DNA of 64,000 nt from Saccharopolyspora flava. GTDB taxonomy: Bacteria; Actinomycetota; Actinomycetes; Mycobacteriales; Pseudonocardiaceae. The DNA lies in assembly GCF_900116135.1 (NCBI RefSeq), contig NZ_FOZX01000002.1, positions 372,001-436,000 of the forward strand, given 5' to 3'. Below are positions 22,862 to 31,548 of this stretch, piece by piece. The stretch's first letter is position 1, and every line of letters starts with the position of its first letter. The position numbers and the translations under genes are program-made. The notes beneath the pieces were generated by a model. It made no database searches and had not been told where the DNA came from. It saw nothing but the letters and a program-made list of their open reading frames with translations.

Positions 22862-23830
22862 TCAGCCCTTGTAGTCGGTGACCGCGATGCGCGCGAGGCG
22901 CTTCTCGTTGGGCCAGCGGACCTTCCACGCCCAGCCGACCTTCTCGAAGAACCAGATCACCCGTGCCGAGATGTCCAGCTGGCCGCGCAGCACGCCGTGC
23001 CGCGCGCAGGTCGGGTCGGCGTGGTGCGAGTTGTGCCAGGACTCGCCGAACGACAGGATCGCCAGCGGCCAGAAGTTGGCCGCCTTGTCGCGGCTCTTGA
23101 ACGGGCGCTCGCCGATCATGTGGCAGATCGAGTTCACCGACCAGGTCACGTGGTGCAGCAGCGAGGCGCGCACCAGACCGGCCCAGAAGAACGCGGTGAG
23201 ACCGCCCCAGACGGACCAGGTGATCAGGCCGCCGAGGACGCCCGGCAGCACCAGGCTCAGCGCCGTCCACAGCGGGAACAGCTTGTCGACGCGCACCAGC
23301 TCGGCGTCCTTCTTCAGGTCCGGCGCGAAGCGGTCCTGGTTGGTCAGGTCGCGCTCGAACAGCCAGCCCATGTGCGCGTACCAGAAGCCCTTGGCCAGGG
23401 CGACCGGCGAGGAGCCGAAGCGCCACGGCGAGTGCGGGTCGCCGTCGCGGTCGGAGTAGGCGTGGTGCCTGCGGTGGTCGGCGACCCAGGTGATCACCGG
23501 CCCCTGCACCGCCATCATCCCGGCGATCGCGAGAGCGATCTTGACGCCGCGGTTGGCCTTGAAGGAGCCGTGCGTGAAGTAGCGGTGGAAACCGACCGTC
23601 ACGCCCAGCCCGGAGACGACGTAGAAAACAGCGGCCAAGCCGATGTCGACCCAGCCCAGCCCCCAGCCCCACGCGGCGGGGACCGCCAGCAGGAGCGCCG
23701 CGAACGGGACCAGGACGAACAGGTACACCGACAGGTGCCCGATCAGCGGGCGCTGCCCGGCGGTCAACGGCTTGGGTCCGGACTCACGGCTGGCTTGAGT
23801 TGGGGTCACCGACTCGGTAGCTGCGGTCAT
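22862..23830 (-). CDS. Acyl-CoA desaturase (membrane fatty acid desaturase)
   Basis: An integral-membrane di-iron desaturase of 322 residues that introduces a cis double bond, probably delta-9, in acyl-CoA. The three histidine boxes are visible: GFHRYFTHGSF, WVADHRRHHAYSDRDGDPHSP and GESWHNSHHADPTCARHG. There are hydrophobic pairs at about residues 40-85 and 185-225. The ATG at 23830 has GAGGT upstream; a frame extending to 23878 lacks a ribosome site. A 12-bp perfect palindrome just upstream is a likely operator. The gene lacks an adjacent reductase, so electron donors must come from elsewhere. Confidence 0.93.
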   Translation of the reverse strand: MTAATESVTPTQASRESGPKPLTAGQRPLIGHLSVYLFVLVPFAALLLAVPAAWGWGLGWVDIGLAAVFYVVSGLGVTVGFHRYFTHGSFKANRGVKIALAIAGMMAVQGPVITWVADHRRHHAYSDRDGDPHSPWRFGSSPVALAKGFWYAHMGWLFERDLTNQDRFAPDLKKDAELVRVDKLFPLWTALSLVLPGVLGGLITWSVWGGLTAFFWAGLVRASLLHHVTWSVNSICHMIGERPFKSRDKAANFWPLAILSFGESWHNSHHADPTCARHGVLRGQLDISARVIWFFEKVGWAWKVRWPNEKRLARIAVTDYKG

Positions 23831-23925
23831 GCTCAATACCTCGAATGGCTTGAGGAGGTGGGAAAACTTCGGTTCCACGCCCGACGATCACGGCCTCCGC
23901 AACACCTCCACCCTACGGGACCGTA

Positions 23926-23943
23926 ACCTACGCTAGCGTAAGT
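23926..23943. promoter_or_regulatory. Palindromic operator candidate upstream of the desaturase
   Basis: TACGCTAGCGTA is a perfect 12-bp palindrome (23929-23940) within ACCTACGCTAGCGTAAGT, about 100 bases upstream of the desaturase start. A dyad in this position is typical of binding sites for TetR-type lipid regulators. The cognate protein is not identified; the adjacent TetR gene is one candidate. Confidence 0.55.
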
Positions 23944-24348
23944 TGTTCGATGCGAAATCGTCACCCCCCGGAGGAAAAAAAGTGGCGTGTCGCTGCATTC
24001 CGGGCGTGTCTCGGGTTCTGCGTTCACCCGATCGTCCGCATCCCGCGGTGCAACCGGACGCAGTCGATCTCCGTCCCCACGGTGTGCGCGCTCAGAACCA
24101 GCCGTGCGGGCTTCCGAGCCTGAGTCCCCGGCTGCCCAAGACACCCCGTCCGCAACGGCGGCAACCCCTCGCGCCGCCCTGCCGCCCGGCACCCCGGCCG
24201 CGGCCCGACCGCAAGCCCGATCGCGACACCGATTCCGCCGACCACGTGATGATCTCGACAGGGCGACACCGGTCGTTGTCACGGACCGGTAAGCTCACGC
24301 TGCGGCGCCGGCGCGCAACGCCCGGTTCCGGGGGCCCGACGCGCCCGA
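23944..24348. other. Intergenic stretch without a recognised gene
   Basis: About 400 bases between the desaturase promoter region and tRNA-Gln. Several open frames cross it on both strands, but they show no ribosome site, no family resemblance and arginine/proline-rich frame-shadow composition. It presumably holds the tRNA promoter; no clear -10/-35 pair was found. Confidence 0.4.
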
Positions 24349-24419
24349 TCCGCCGTGGTGTAAAGGCAGCACCTCGGATTTTGGTTCCGATGGTCCAGGT
24401 TCGAATCCTGGCGGCGGAG
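24349..24419 (+). tRNA. tRNA-Gln (anticodon TTG)
   Basis: A 71-base cloverleaf. The acceptor stem is TCCGCCG with CGGCGGA and discriminator G. The anticodon stem is TCGGA/TCCGA, with loop TTTTGGT reading anticodon TTG, and the T arm is CCAGG-TTCGAAT-CCTGG. No CCA is encoded. It should read CAA, and CAG by wobble. Confidence 0.96.
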
Positions 24420-24487
24420 CGAGCAGCCCTCCCGGGCCCGACGCGGTGCGCGGCGACGCGCACCGCCCGGGCAGCCCGGGAGACAAG

Positions 24488-26260
24488 GTGAACAGGGGGT
24501 GTGCGCCGCTGCGCGACGACACTGCCGCATTGCGCGACGATCCCGTGACCACGCTGGGCGAGGTGTCCGACGCGTGGTTGGTCGGTCGTGCCCGCGAACT
24601 CAACGCCGTCGGCCAGCACGGCGACCCGGCCGGCCAGTCCAACACGCTCCGCGAAGCCGACAACCTGCTCCTCGAGGCCCAGCGCCGGGGCGAACCGCGC
24701 ATCGTCGCCCAGCTGCTGCGGCACTGCGCCGCCATGCGCCTCAACACCGCCGAACTGGTCGACAGCGCCGACGAACTGCTCGACGAGCTGCTCACCCACA
24801 CCAAGCGGCACGGCCTCGAAGTGCTGCAGGCCGACGCGCACGCGCTGCGCGGCCGCCGGGCGCTGCTCGTTGGCGCCGAGGACACCGCGCTCACCGAGGT
24901 CGCGCACGGCCTGGCGATGCTCGACGAGGAGCTGGCGCCCGACCGCACCCTCGGCCGCCGGTCCTGGGAGCGGCTGCTGGCGACCTCGCTGATCGACATC
25001 GGCCTGGTGCTCACCCAGCTCGGCGTCTACGAGATGGCCGACGAGGTGATGGCCCGCGCTCACCAGCGCATCCGCGAGAGCGGCGGCCCGCACGAGATCG
25101 CCGTGCACATGATCAACCGCTGCCGGATGCAGCTGGGCTGGGGACTGCGGCTGGAGCGGGTCGGGCTCGCCGACGAGGCGGCCAGCCAGTTCTCCACCGC
25201 CTCCGCGCTGGCCGTCGCGGTCGAGGGCCCGTGGCGGGAGTCGCTGTTCCCGCGCGTGTCCAACCGGACCGCCGCCGAGCAGATGCCGGTGCTGGGCGCC
25301 GCGCACGCGCTGGCCTCCCCCTCCGCCGACCACATCACGCGGCTGGAGGAGATGCGCCACCTCGACCGCTCGATGCACCCGCGGGAGCAGATCATCATGG
25401 CGATCGCGCTGTCCCGCTGCCTGGTGCGCGGCGATCACCGCGACGACGCCGTGCGGGTGCTGTCGGAGACGCTGACCAGCCTCAGCCACGACTCCTCCGA
25501 GCCGACCCTGCGGATCTCGCTGGCGCGGGAGTTCGCGCTGCTCACCGAGCTCGCGCCGGACCGGCCGCGGGACGCGCTGCGCGACTACGCCCTGGAGCTG
25601 GAGACCGAGCTGTGGGCGATGCGCGAGACGCGGGTGTCCACTTTGGCCACTCGCCTGGAGAACTCGCGGCTGAGCCACAAGCACGACGCGATCACCCGGC
25701 AGGCCCGCGAGGACCCGCTGACCGGCTTGTCCAACCGGCGCGCCCTCGACGACCGGCTGGAAACCCTGCTCAGCACGCCCGACGTGCAGCCGCTGGCGGT
25801 CGCGCTGGTCGACCTGGACGGCTTCAAGGGCGTCAACGACCGCTGCTCGCACGCCGAGGGCGACGACGTGCTGCGCACCGTGGCGAGCAACCTGCGCGAC
25901 ACGCTGCGCACCGACGACTTCGTCGCCCGCTACGGCGGTGACGAGTTCGTGGTGCTGCTGCCCGGCGCCACGCTCTCGGCGGCCGAGCAGGCGCTCAACC
26001 GCACCGTCGAGGCCGTCGACGGGCTGGCCCCGGAGCTCTCCCGCGGCGTGACGCTGTCGATCGGCGTGGTCGCGATGCGCCCGCAGGAGTCGGCCGCTCA
26101 GGTGCTGGCGCGCGCGGACGCCGCGATGTACCAGTCGAAGCGCAACGGCGGGAACCGCGTCACAGCACTCTCCGGAGTCAACGACCCCGCCGAACCTCCC
26201 CCGGTCGAGCAGCCCTCCGAGATCGATCAAGCCGTCTGGATCCCGCCGGACGCGCGCTGA
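24488..26260 (+). CDS. Diguanylate cyclase with N-terminal helical-repeat (TPR-like) region
   Basis: A cytoplasmic GGDEF protein of 590 residues. The first 400 residues are alpha-helical repeats resembling TPRs ('NTLREADNLLLEAQRRGEPRIVAQLLRHCAAMRLNTAELVDSADELLDELL'), a likely protein-sensing module, and a short coiled coil precedes the catalytic domain. The GGDEF domain runs from 'ARQAREDPLTGLSNRRALDDRLETLL' through DLDGFKGVNDRCSHAEGDDVL to ARYGGDEFVVLLPGA and 'SIGVVAMRP'. The active-site motif is the canonical GGDEF and the product-inhibition site RxxD (RTDD, five residues before GGDEF) is intact. There is no EAL or membrane segment. The start GTG at 24488 has GGGAG seven bases upstream. It is expected to make c-di-GMP, which controls development in filamentous actinomycetes. 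Confidence 0.92.
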   Translation: MNRGCAPLRDDTAALRDDPVTTLGEVSDAWLVGRARELNAVGQHGDPAGQSNTLREADNLLLEAQRRGEPRIVAQLLRHCAAMRLNTAELVDSADELLDELLTHTKRHGLEVLQADAHALRGRRALLVGAEDTALTEVAHGLAMLDEELAPDRTLGRRSWERLLATSLIDIGLVLTQLGVYEMADEVMARAHQRIRESGGPHEIAVHMINRCRMQLGWGLRLERVGLADEAASQFSTASALAVAVEGPWRESLFPRVSNRTAAEQMPVLGAAHALASPSADHITRLEEMRHLDRSMHPREQIIMAIALSRCLVRGDHRDDAVRVLSETLTSLSHDSSEPTLRISLAREFALLTELAPDRPRDALRDYALELETELWAMRETRVSTLATRLENSRLSHKHDAITRQAREDPLTGLSNRRALDDRLETLLSTPDVQPLAVALVDLDGFKGVNDRCSHAEGDDVLRTVASNLRDTLRTDDFVARYGGDEFVVLLPGATLSAAEQALNRTVEAVDGLAPELSRGVTLSIGVVAMRPQESAAQVLARADAAMYQSKRNGGNRVTALSGVNDPAEPPPVEQPSEIDQAVWIPPDAR

Positions 26261-26498
26261 ACACCCCTGTCAACACATCGGGGCAAGATCACATCGGCCC
26301 AGCTAGAGGCCCGTTTCGTCCGCATCGGAACGTCCGAACGGCGGTACCATCGGCGCTGCTGCCGGAAGGGCAGGGGCGCCGGAGGTGCGGGGCGACCGGT
26401 CCGGTTACCCTTCACCCGCTTGGACGCAACAGGCACGTCGGCCGGCGCCGGGACTCCGGACTCGGCAGGCCGCATCTAGAGATCAAGGGAGAGCGCTG

Positions 26499-28025
26499 AT
26501 GCTCCAGGGCGACACCGCCCAGCCCTCCTCTCAGCGCGCTGCTGCGCATCCGGATCCGGTCAGCACCGTGGTGCTGGCGGCCGGAGAGGGCACCAGGATG
26601 CGATCGGCGACACCGAAGGTGCTGCACCGGCTGGCCGGGCGCCCCCTCGTCGAGCACGCCGTTCGCGCCGCCGCAGGAGTCGATCCGGATCAGCTGGTCG
26701 TCGTGCTCGGGCACGGCCGCGACGCCGTCGCCGAGCACCTGAGCTCGGTCGCCGGCGCGCTGGGCCGGCCGGTCACCACCGCCGTCCAGGAGGAGCAGCT
26801 GGGCACCGGGCACGCCGTGTCCTGCGGCCTGTCCGAGCTGCCCGACGGGCTCACCGGAACGGTGCTGGTCAGCTACGGCGACGTGCCGCTGCTCGACGCC
26901 GACACGCTGCGCGCGATGCTCGACGAGCACGCGGGCACCGGCAACGCCGTCACGGTGCTCACCGCGGTCGTCGACGACCCGACCGGCTACGGGCGGATCA
27001 CCCGCGACGCCGACGGCCAGGTCACCGGCATCGTCGAGCAGAAGGACGCCACGCCCGAGCAGGCCGAGATCACCGAGATCAACTCCGGGGTCTACGCCTT
27101 CGACGCCGAGGTCCTCACCGGCGCGCTCAAGCGGCTGTCCACCGACAACGCCCAGGGCGAGCTCTACCTCACCGACGTGCTGTCCATCGCGCGTGGCGAC
27201 GGGCTGCGCGTCGGCACTCTGATCTGCGCCGACCCGTGGCTGGTCGAGGGCGTCAACGACCGGGTGCAGCTGTCCCGGCTCGGCGCCGAGCTCAACCGCC
27301 GCCTGGTCACCGGCTGGATGCGCGAGGGCGTCACCGTCGTCGACCCGGCCACGGTGTGGCTGGACTGCGACGTGACGCTGGCCCGCGACGTGACGCTGGA
27401 GCCGGGCGTGCAGCTGCGCGCCGGCACCACCGTCGGCGAGGGCGCGACCGTCGGCCCGGACACCACGCTGGCAGGCTGCACGATCCACCCCGGCGCCTCG
27501 GTGGTGCGCACCCACGGCGAGGGCGCGGAGATCGGCCCGAACGCGAGCGTCGGCCCGTTCTCCTACCTGCGGCCGGGCACCTCGCTGGGCACCAAGGGCA
27601 AGATCGGCACCTTCGTCGAGACCAAGAACGCCAGCATCGGCGACGGCACCAAGGTGCCGCACCTGAGCTACGTGGGCGACGCGACGATCGGCGAGCAGTC
27701 CAACATCGGCGCCGCCACCGTGTTCGTCAACTACGACGGTGTGAACAAGCATCACACCAAGATCGGATCCCACTCTCGCACCGGAGCCGACAACATGTTC
27801 GTCGCACCGGTCGAGATCGGCGACGGCGCCTACACCGCCGCCGGTTCGGTGATCACCCAAGATGTCCCCCCGGGCGCGATGGCGGTCGCCCGCGGGAGGC
27901 AACGCAACATCGATGGCTGGGTGGCCAGGCGCCGCCCGGGCACCGCCGCCGACCAGGCCGCCCAGCGGGCTATGGGCGATGAACCGACCGATGACGCAGA
28001 GACGTCGAACGGGGAGGGACGATGA
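26499..28025 (+). CDS. glmU: Bifunctional GlmU: N-acetylglucosamine-1-phosphate uridyltransferase / glucosamine-1-phosphate acetyltransferase
   Basis: The last two steps of UDP-GlcNAc synthesis, feeding peptidoglycan. The 508-residue product has the pyrophosphorylase signature VLAAGEGTRMRSATPKVLHRLAG near residue 25 and 'EEQLGTGHAV'. A left-handed beta-helix of hexapeptide repeats follows ('VGEGATVGPDTTLAGCTIHPGASV'), then the acetyltransferase site with KNASIGDGTKVPHLSYVGDA and NYDGVNKHHTKIG. The C-terminal 40 residues are a basic/acidic tail as in mycobacterial GlmU. AAGGGAGAG lies ahead of the ATG at 26499. Its stop overlaps the prs start as ATGA, so both genes for sugar and nucleotide precursors are coupled. 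Confidence 0.97.
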   Translation: MLQGDTAQPSSQRAAAHPDPVSTVVLAAGEGTRMRSATPKVLHRLAGRPLVEHAVRAAAGVDPDQLVVVLGHGRDAVAEHLSSVAGALGRPVTTAVQEEQLGTGHAVSCGLSELPDGLTGTVLVSYGDVPLLDADTLRAMLDEHAGTGNAVTVLTAVVDDPTGYGRITRDADGQVTGIVEQKDATPEQAEITEINSGVYAFDAEVLTGALKRLSTDNAQGELYLTDVLSIARGDGLRVGTLICADPWLVEGVNDRVQLSRLGAELNRRLVTGWMREGVTVVDPATVWLDCDVTLARDVTLEPGVQLRAGTTVGEGATVGPDTTLAGCTIHPGASVVRTHGEGAEIGPNASVGPFSYLRPGTSLGTKGKIGTFVETKNASIGDGTKVPHLSYVGDATIGEQSNIGAATVFVNYDGVNKHHTKIGSHSRTGADNMFVAPVEIGDGAYTAAGSVITQDVPPGAMAVARGRQRNIDGWVARRRPGTAADQAAQRAMGDEPTDDAETSNGEGR

Positions 28026-29008
28026 CCGTGAGTGCCATGTCTGCGACCCCGAAGAAGAGCCTCAAGCTCTTCTCCGGCCGCAGCCACCCGGAACTTGCCG
28101 AGGAGGTGGCCAAGCAGCTCGACGTGACGGTCACGCCCCAGGCCGCGTACCAGTTCGCCAACGGCGAGATCTTCGTGCGCTACGACGAGTCCGTTCGTGG
28201 CTGCGACGCCTTCGTGATCCAGTCGCACTGCACGCCGCTGAACGACGCGATCATGGAACAGCTGATCATGGTGGACGCGCTCAAGCGCGCCAGCGCCAAG
28301 CGCATCACCGTGGTCATCCCGTTCTACGGCTACGCGCGGCAGGACAAGAAGCACAAGGGCCGCGAGCCGATCTCGGCGCGGCTGATGGCGGACCTGTTCA
28401 AGACCGCGGGCGCCGACCGGATCATGGTCGTGGACCTGCACACCGACCAGATCCAGGGCTTCTTCGACGGTCCGGTGGACCACCTGATGGCGCAGAAGCT
28501 GCTCGCCAGCTACATCAGCGAGACCTACACCGACCAGAACATCACCGTGGTCTCCCCCGACTCCGGTCGTGTTCGCGTCGCCGAGAAGTGGGCCGACGAC
28601 CTGGGTGGCACGCCGCTGGCGTTCATCCACAAGACCCGCGACCCCAGCAAGCCCAACCAGGTGGTCGCCAACCGCGTCGTCGGTGACGTCGAGGGCCGGC
28701 TGTGCGTGCTGGTCGACGACATGATCGACACCGGCGGCACCATCACCAAGGCCACCGAGCAGCTGCTCGAGGCCGGTGCCAGCGACGTCATCATCGCCTC
28801 CACCCACGCCGTCCTGTCGGGCCCGGCCGTGGAGCGGCTGTCGTCCTGCGGCGCCAAGGAGGTCGTGCTGACCAACACGCTCCCCATCCCGGAGGAGCGC
28901 CGGTTCGAGAACCTGACGGTCCTGTCGATCGCCCCGCTCGTCGCCGAGGCGATCCACCAGGTCTTCGAGGACGGCTCGGTCACCAGCCTCTTCGACGGCC
29001 GCGCCTGA
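28022..29008 (+). CDS. prs: Ribose-phosphate pyrophosphokinase (PRPP synthetase)
   Basis: Makes PRPP from ribose-5-phosphate and ATP for purine, pyrimidine, histidine and tryptophan synthesis; in actinobacteria it also supplies decaprenyl-phosphoryl-arabinose. 328 residues, normal length. The flexible-loop region RQDKKHKGREPISARL, the metal-binding VVDLHTDQIQGFFDGPVDHL and the PRPP loop VLVDDMIDTGGTITKATEQL are all present. It overlaps glmU by four bases (ATGA), the same pair as glmU-prsA in M. tuberculosis. A strong terminator follows. Confidence 0.98.
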   Translation: MTVSAMSATPKKSLKLFSGRSHPELAEEVAKQLDVTVTPQAAYQFANGEIFVRYDESVRGCDAFVIQSHCTPLNDAIMEQLIMVDALKRASAKRITVVIPFYGYARQDKKHKGREPISARLMADLFKTAGADRIMVVDLHTDQIQGFFDGPVDHLMAQKLLASYISETYTDQNITVVSPDSGRVRVAEKWADDLGGTPLAFIHKTRDPSKPNQVVANRVVGDVEGRLCVLVDDMIDTGGTITKATEQLLEAGASDVIIASTHAVLSGPAVERLSSCGAKEVVLTNTLPIPEERRFENLTVLSIAPLVAEAIHQVFEDGSVTSLFDGRA

Positions 29009-29021
29009 CGGTCCACCCACG

Positions 29022-29057
29022 CGAGAGGCCCCGGTCCATCTGGACCGGGGCCTCTCG
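29022..29057 (+). terminator. Terminator after prs
   Basis: A perfect 17-bp GC-rich stem (29022-29038 with 29041-29057) with a two-base loop starts 13 bases after the prs stop codon. It precedes the family A palindrome array. Confidence 0.85.
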
Positions 29058-29072
29058 TCGTCTCGAGGTGGG

Positions 29073-29229
29073 GGAAGTTTTCATGAAAACTTCCGTGATC
29101 CCGAGTCGGGACGGTTTTCATGAAAACTTCCCCACCACGGGAGTCCGCAGGGACCCTCCGTCCCCACGGGGAGGGAGGTTTTCATGAAAACTTCCGTGAT
29201 CGTGGGTGGGGGAGGTTTTCATGAAAACT
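29073..29229. repeat. TTTTCATGAAAA palindrome array (family A, four units)
   Basis: Four copies of the core TTTTCATGAAAA with flanking GGAAG/GGAGG and CTTCC arms. Their CATG centres are at 29082, 29119, 29183 and 29220, giving spacings of 37, 64 and 37 bases. The array lies between the convergent prs and nitroreductase genes, and the last unit ends 16 bases before the nitroreductase stop. Confidence 0.9.
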
Positions 29230-29244
29230 GTCCCCCCGCCGGGG

Positions 29245-29850
29245 TCAGAGGGTGGTGATGACCTCGTCGTAGTCGAGGCGGGGGAGCCGGTCCATCCAGG
29301 GGTTCTCGCCGGGCTTGCCGATGTTGGCGACCATGAGCGTCCGGTGGGTGCCCTCGGGGAAGAACTCGGCGTCGATGCCGGCGGCGTCGAGACCCGTCAT
29401 CGGGCCGACGGCCAGGCCGGCGGCGCGGACGCCGAGGAAGAAGTAGCCCGCCTGCAGCGTCGCGTTCAGCTTCGCGTTCTGCTCCCGGAAACCGGGGTCG
29501 GCGAAGATGTCCTTGGCCTCGGGCTTGTGCGGGAAGACCTTCGGCAGGTTCTCGTGGAACTCGGTGTCCGCGGCCAGGATCGCCACCAGCGGAGCCTGCT
29601 CGGTCTTGGCCCGGTTGCCCTCCATCAGGTGCGGCAGCAGGCGCTGTTTGGCCTCGGCGGAACGCACCAGCACGACCCGCAGCGGCTGCTGGTTCATCGA
29701 GGTCGGAGCCCACTTGACCAGGTCGTAGATGGCCTGGACCTGCTCGTCGGTGACGGGCTCGTCGCTGAAGGTGTTGGCGGTGCGGGCCTCGCGGAACAGC
29801 AGGTCCTGGGCCTGCTGGTCGAGCACGAGCTCGGACTGGGTCGCGGTCAT
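29245..29850 (-). CDS. Nitroreductase family protein (RutE/malonic semialdehyde reductase-like)
   Basis: An FMN-dependent NAD(P)H oxidoreductase of 201 residues. Features of the RutE-type subgroup are 'RTANTFSDEPVTDEQVQAIYDLVKWAPTSMNQQPLRVVLVRS', 'NAKLNATLQAGYFFLGVRAAGLAVGPMTGLDAAGIDAEFFP' and 'LMVANIGKPGENPWMDRLPRLDYDEVI'. The ATG at 29850 has AGGAG seven bases upstream. RutE reduces the toxic 3-carbon semialdehyde of pyrimidine breakdown in E. coli, but no other rut gene is present here, so the natural substrate is open. It is divergent from rplY. Confidence 0.88.
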   Translation of the reverse strand: MTATQSELVLDQQAQDLLFREARTANTFSDEPVTDEQVQAIYDLVKWAPTSMNQQPLRVVLVRSAEAKQRLLPHLMEGNRAKTEQAPLVAILAADTEFHENLPKVFPHKPEAKDIFADPGFREQNAKLNATLQAGYFFLGVRAAGLAVGPMTGLDAAGIDAEFFPEGTHRTLMVANIGKPGENPWMDRLPRLDYDEVITTL

Positions 29851-30224
29851 CGGATCACTCCTGGGACGGGGGACGAGGTCTGTCCACCCCACCGCAACAT
29901 CCGTGACCGTTCAACGATTTCCGCGCTCGCCCGCGTGTAATCCGAGTCACCGATCGGGTGGGGATCCACCCGTGCGAAAACGGCTATGCAGGCACCGTTT
30001 AGACTGTTCGGGTTGCCTCGGCGAGGTCGGGACGTCCGCCCGGCGTGATCGGCGCGGTGGCACGGTGATGGTCGGTCAGGGTTCTCCTCCGGCGCACTGA
30101 TGTCGCGCACTCCCTGGTGCCGCTTTTCCACCGGCGCCCGTCGATCCCTCCAGAAGCGCGCCCCACCGCCGCAGGCCAGCGAACAACTCACGTTCCGCCC
30201 GACGTCATCAAGGAGAGCACCACC
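29851..30224. other. Divergent promoter region (nitroreductase / rplY)
   Basis: About 370 bases holding the promoters of two divergent genes. The rplY frame is open upstream to 30117, but that extension has no ribosome site and is not conserved in bL25. No hairpin or repeat stands out. Confidence 0.4.
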
Positions 30225-30848
30225 GTGTCCGAGGTACGCATCGCAGTCGAGCAGCGCAACGAGTTCGGCAAGGGAGCGGCCCGCCGCACCCGCCGCGCCG
30301 GCAAGATCCCCGCGGTCCTCTACGGCCACGGCTCCGACCCGAAGCACCTGTCCCTGCCCAGCGTCGAGTTCGCCCGCGCGGTCCGCGAGAACGGCCACAA
30401 CGCGGTGCTGACGCTGGAGGTCCAGGGTTCGGGCGACGAGCTCGCGCTGACCAAGACCATCACCGCCCACCCGATCAAGGGCTACATCGAGCACGTCGAC
30501 CTGCTGCTGGTCAAGCGCGGCGAGAAGGTCACCGTCAACGTCCCGGTCGTGGTGACCGGTGACGCCGCCTCGGGCACCCTGGTCAGCCAGGAGCTCACCG
30601 AGGTCGAGGTCGAGGCCGAGGCCCTGCACATCCCGGAGCAGATCGAGCTGTCGATCGAGGGCGCCGAGATCGGCACCCAGCTGCACGCCTCCGACCTGCA
30701 GCTGCCGAAGGGCACCACCCTGGTGTCCGACCCGGAGACCATGATCGTCAACATCACCGAGGCCGCCGCCTCCATGGAGGAGGAGTCCGCCGAGGGCGAG
30801 GGCGAGGCCGCGGAGTCCGCCGAGGAAGCGTCCTCCGAAGAGGCCTGA
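30225..30848 (+). CDS. rplY: Large ribosomal subunit protein bL25 (Ctc/TL5 type)
   Basis: A 5S-rRNA-binding ribosomal protein of 207 residues. The N-terminal L25 domain is recognisable from 'EVRIAVEQRNEFGKGAARRTRRAGKIPAVLYGHGSDPKHLSLPSVEF'. The C-terminal TL5/CTC beta domain follows ('GEKVTVNVPVVVTGDAA', 'LHIPEQIELSIEGAEIGTQLHASDLQLPKGTTLVSDPE') and the protein ends in an acidic Glu-rich tail. The GTG at 30225 has AAGGAGAG upstream. The gene pair rplY-pth downstream of prs is the same as in mycobacteria. Confidence 0.96.
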   Translation: MSEVRIAVEQRNEFGKGAARRTRRAGKIPAVLYGHGSDPKHLSLPSVEFARAVRENGHNAVLTLEVQGSGDELALTKTITAHPIKGYIEHVDLLLVKRGEKVTVNVPVVVTGDAASGTLVSQELTEVEVEAEALHIPEQIELSIEGAEIGTQLHASDLQLPKGTTLVSDPETMIVNITEAAASMEEESAEGEGEAAESAEEASSEEA

Positions 30849-30868
30849 GCCTGACGACGTCGGGCGCA

Positions 30869-30899
30869 CCCGCGCCGCCCCCAGCCGGGGCGGCGCGGG
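30869..30899 (+). terminator. GC-rich hairpin between rplY and pth
   Basis: A 13-bp stem (30869-30881 with 30887-30899) and a five-base loop occupy most of the 82-base gap. It probably terminates or attenuates rplY transcripts before pth. Confidence 0.65.
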
Positions 30900-30930
30900 G
30901 CGTGCCTCCGCTTGAGGGAGACTTACTTCC

Positions 30931-31506
30931 GTGACCACTGCGGACGCGGTTTCTGTGATCGTCGGGCTGGGCAACCCCGGTCCGCGCTACGAAGGCAACC
31001 GGCACAACATCGGCTTCCTCGTCGCCGACGAGCTCGCCGCCCGCATCGGCGGCAAGTTCAAGTCGCACAAGTCCGGTGCCGACGCCGTCGAGGGACGCCT
31101 GTCCGGGTCCCGGTCGGTGCTGGTCAAGCCGCGTTCGTTCATGAATCTCTCCGGCGGCCCGGTCGCCGGGGCGGTGAAGTTCTTCAAGACCCCGCCCGAG
31201 TCGCTGATCGTCATCCACGACGAGCTGGACCTGCCGTTCGGCACGATCCGGATCAAGAAGGGCGGCGGGGAGAACGGCCACAACGGCCTCCGCTCGATCT
31301 CGAAGTCCCTGGGCACCCGCGACTACCTGCGGGTCCGCTTCGGCGTCGGCCGCCCGCCGGGCCGGATGGATCCGGCCGACTACGTGCTCAAGGACTTCTC
31401 GACGGTCGAGCACAAGGAGCTCGCCTACTTCATCGATCTCTGCGCGGACGCGACCGAAGCCCTGGTCACCAAGGGTCTCGAAGCCGCCCAGAACGAGTTC
31501 CACTGA
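30931..31506 (+). CDS. pth: Peptidyl-tRNA hydrolase
   Basis: Releases tRNA from prematurely dropped peptidyl-tRNA; 191 residues. The signature 'IVGLGNPGPRYEGNRHNIGFLVADEL' carries the catalytic histidine. The other conserved residues are in KPRSFMNLSGG (Asn), IHDELDLPFGTIRIKKGGGENGHNGLRSI and 'YLRVRFGVGRPPG'. The GTG start has a GAGGGAG ribosome site. It follows rplY, and a family B element lies between it and the convergent ligase gene. Confidence 0.97.
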   Translation: MTTADAVSVIVGLGNPGPRYEGNRHNIGFLVADELAARIGGKFKSHKSGADAVEGRLSGSRSVLVKPRSFMNLSGGPVAGAVKFFKTPPESLIVIHDELDLPFGTIRIKKGGGENGHNGLRSISKSLGTRDYLRVRFGVGRPPGRMDPADYVLKDFSTVEHKELAYFIDLCADATEALVTKGLEAAQNEFH

Positions 31507-31548
31507 CGTCCCGTCGCTGACCTCCTGTCGGGAGCCCTCCCGGGCACC

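Noticed and set aside
23943..24491. Plus-strand ORF across tRNA-Gln
   Set aside because: It runs through a certain tRNA gene and has the composition of a frame shadow.
30117..30224. N-terminal extension of bL25
   Set aside because: The frame is open upstream, but the GTG at 30225 has the proper ribosome site and matches the start of the family.
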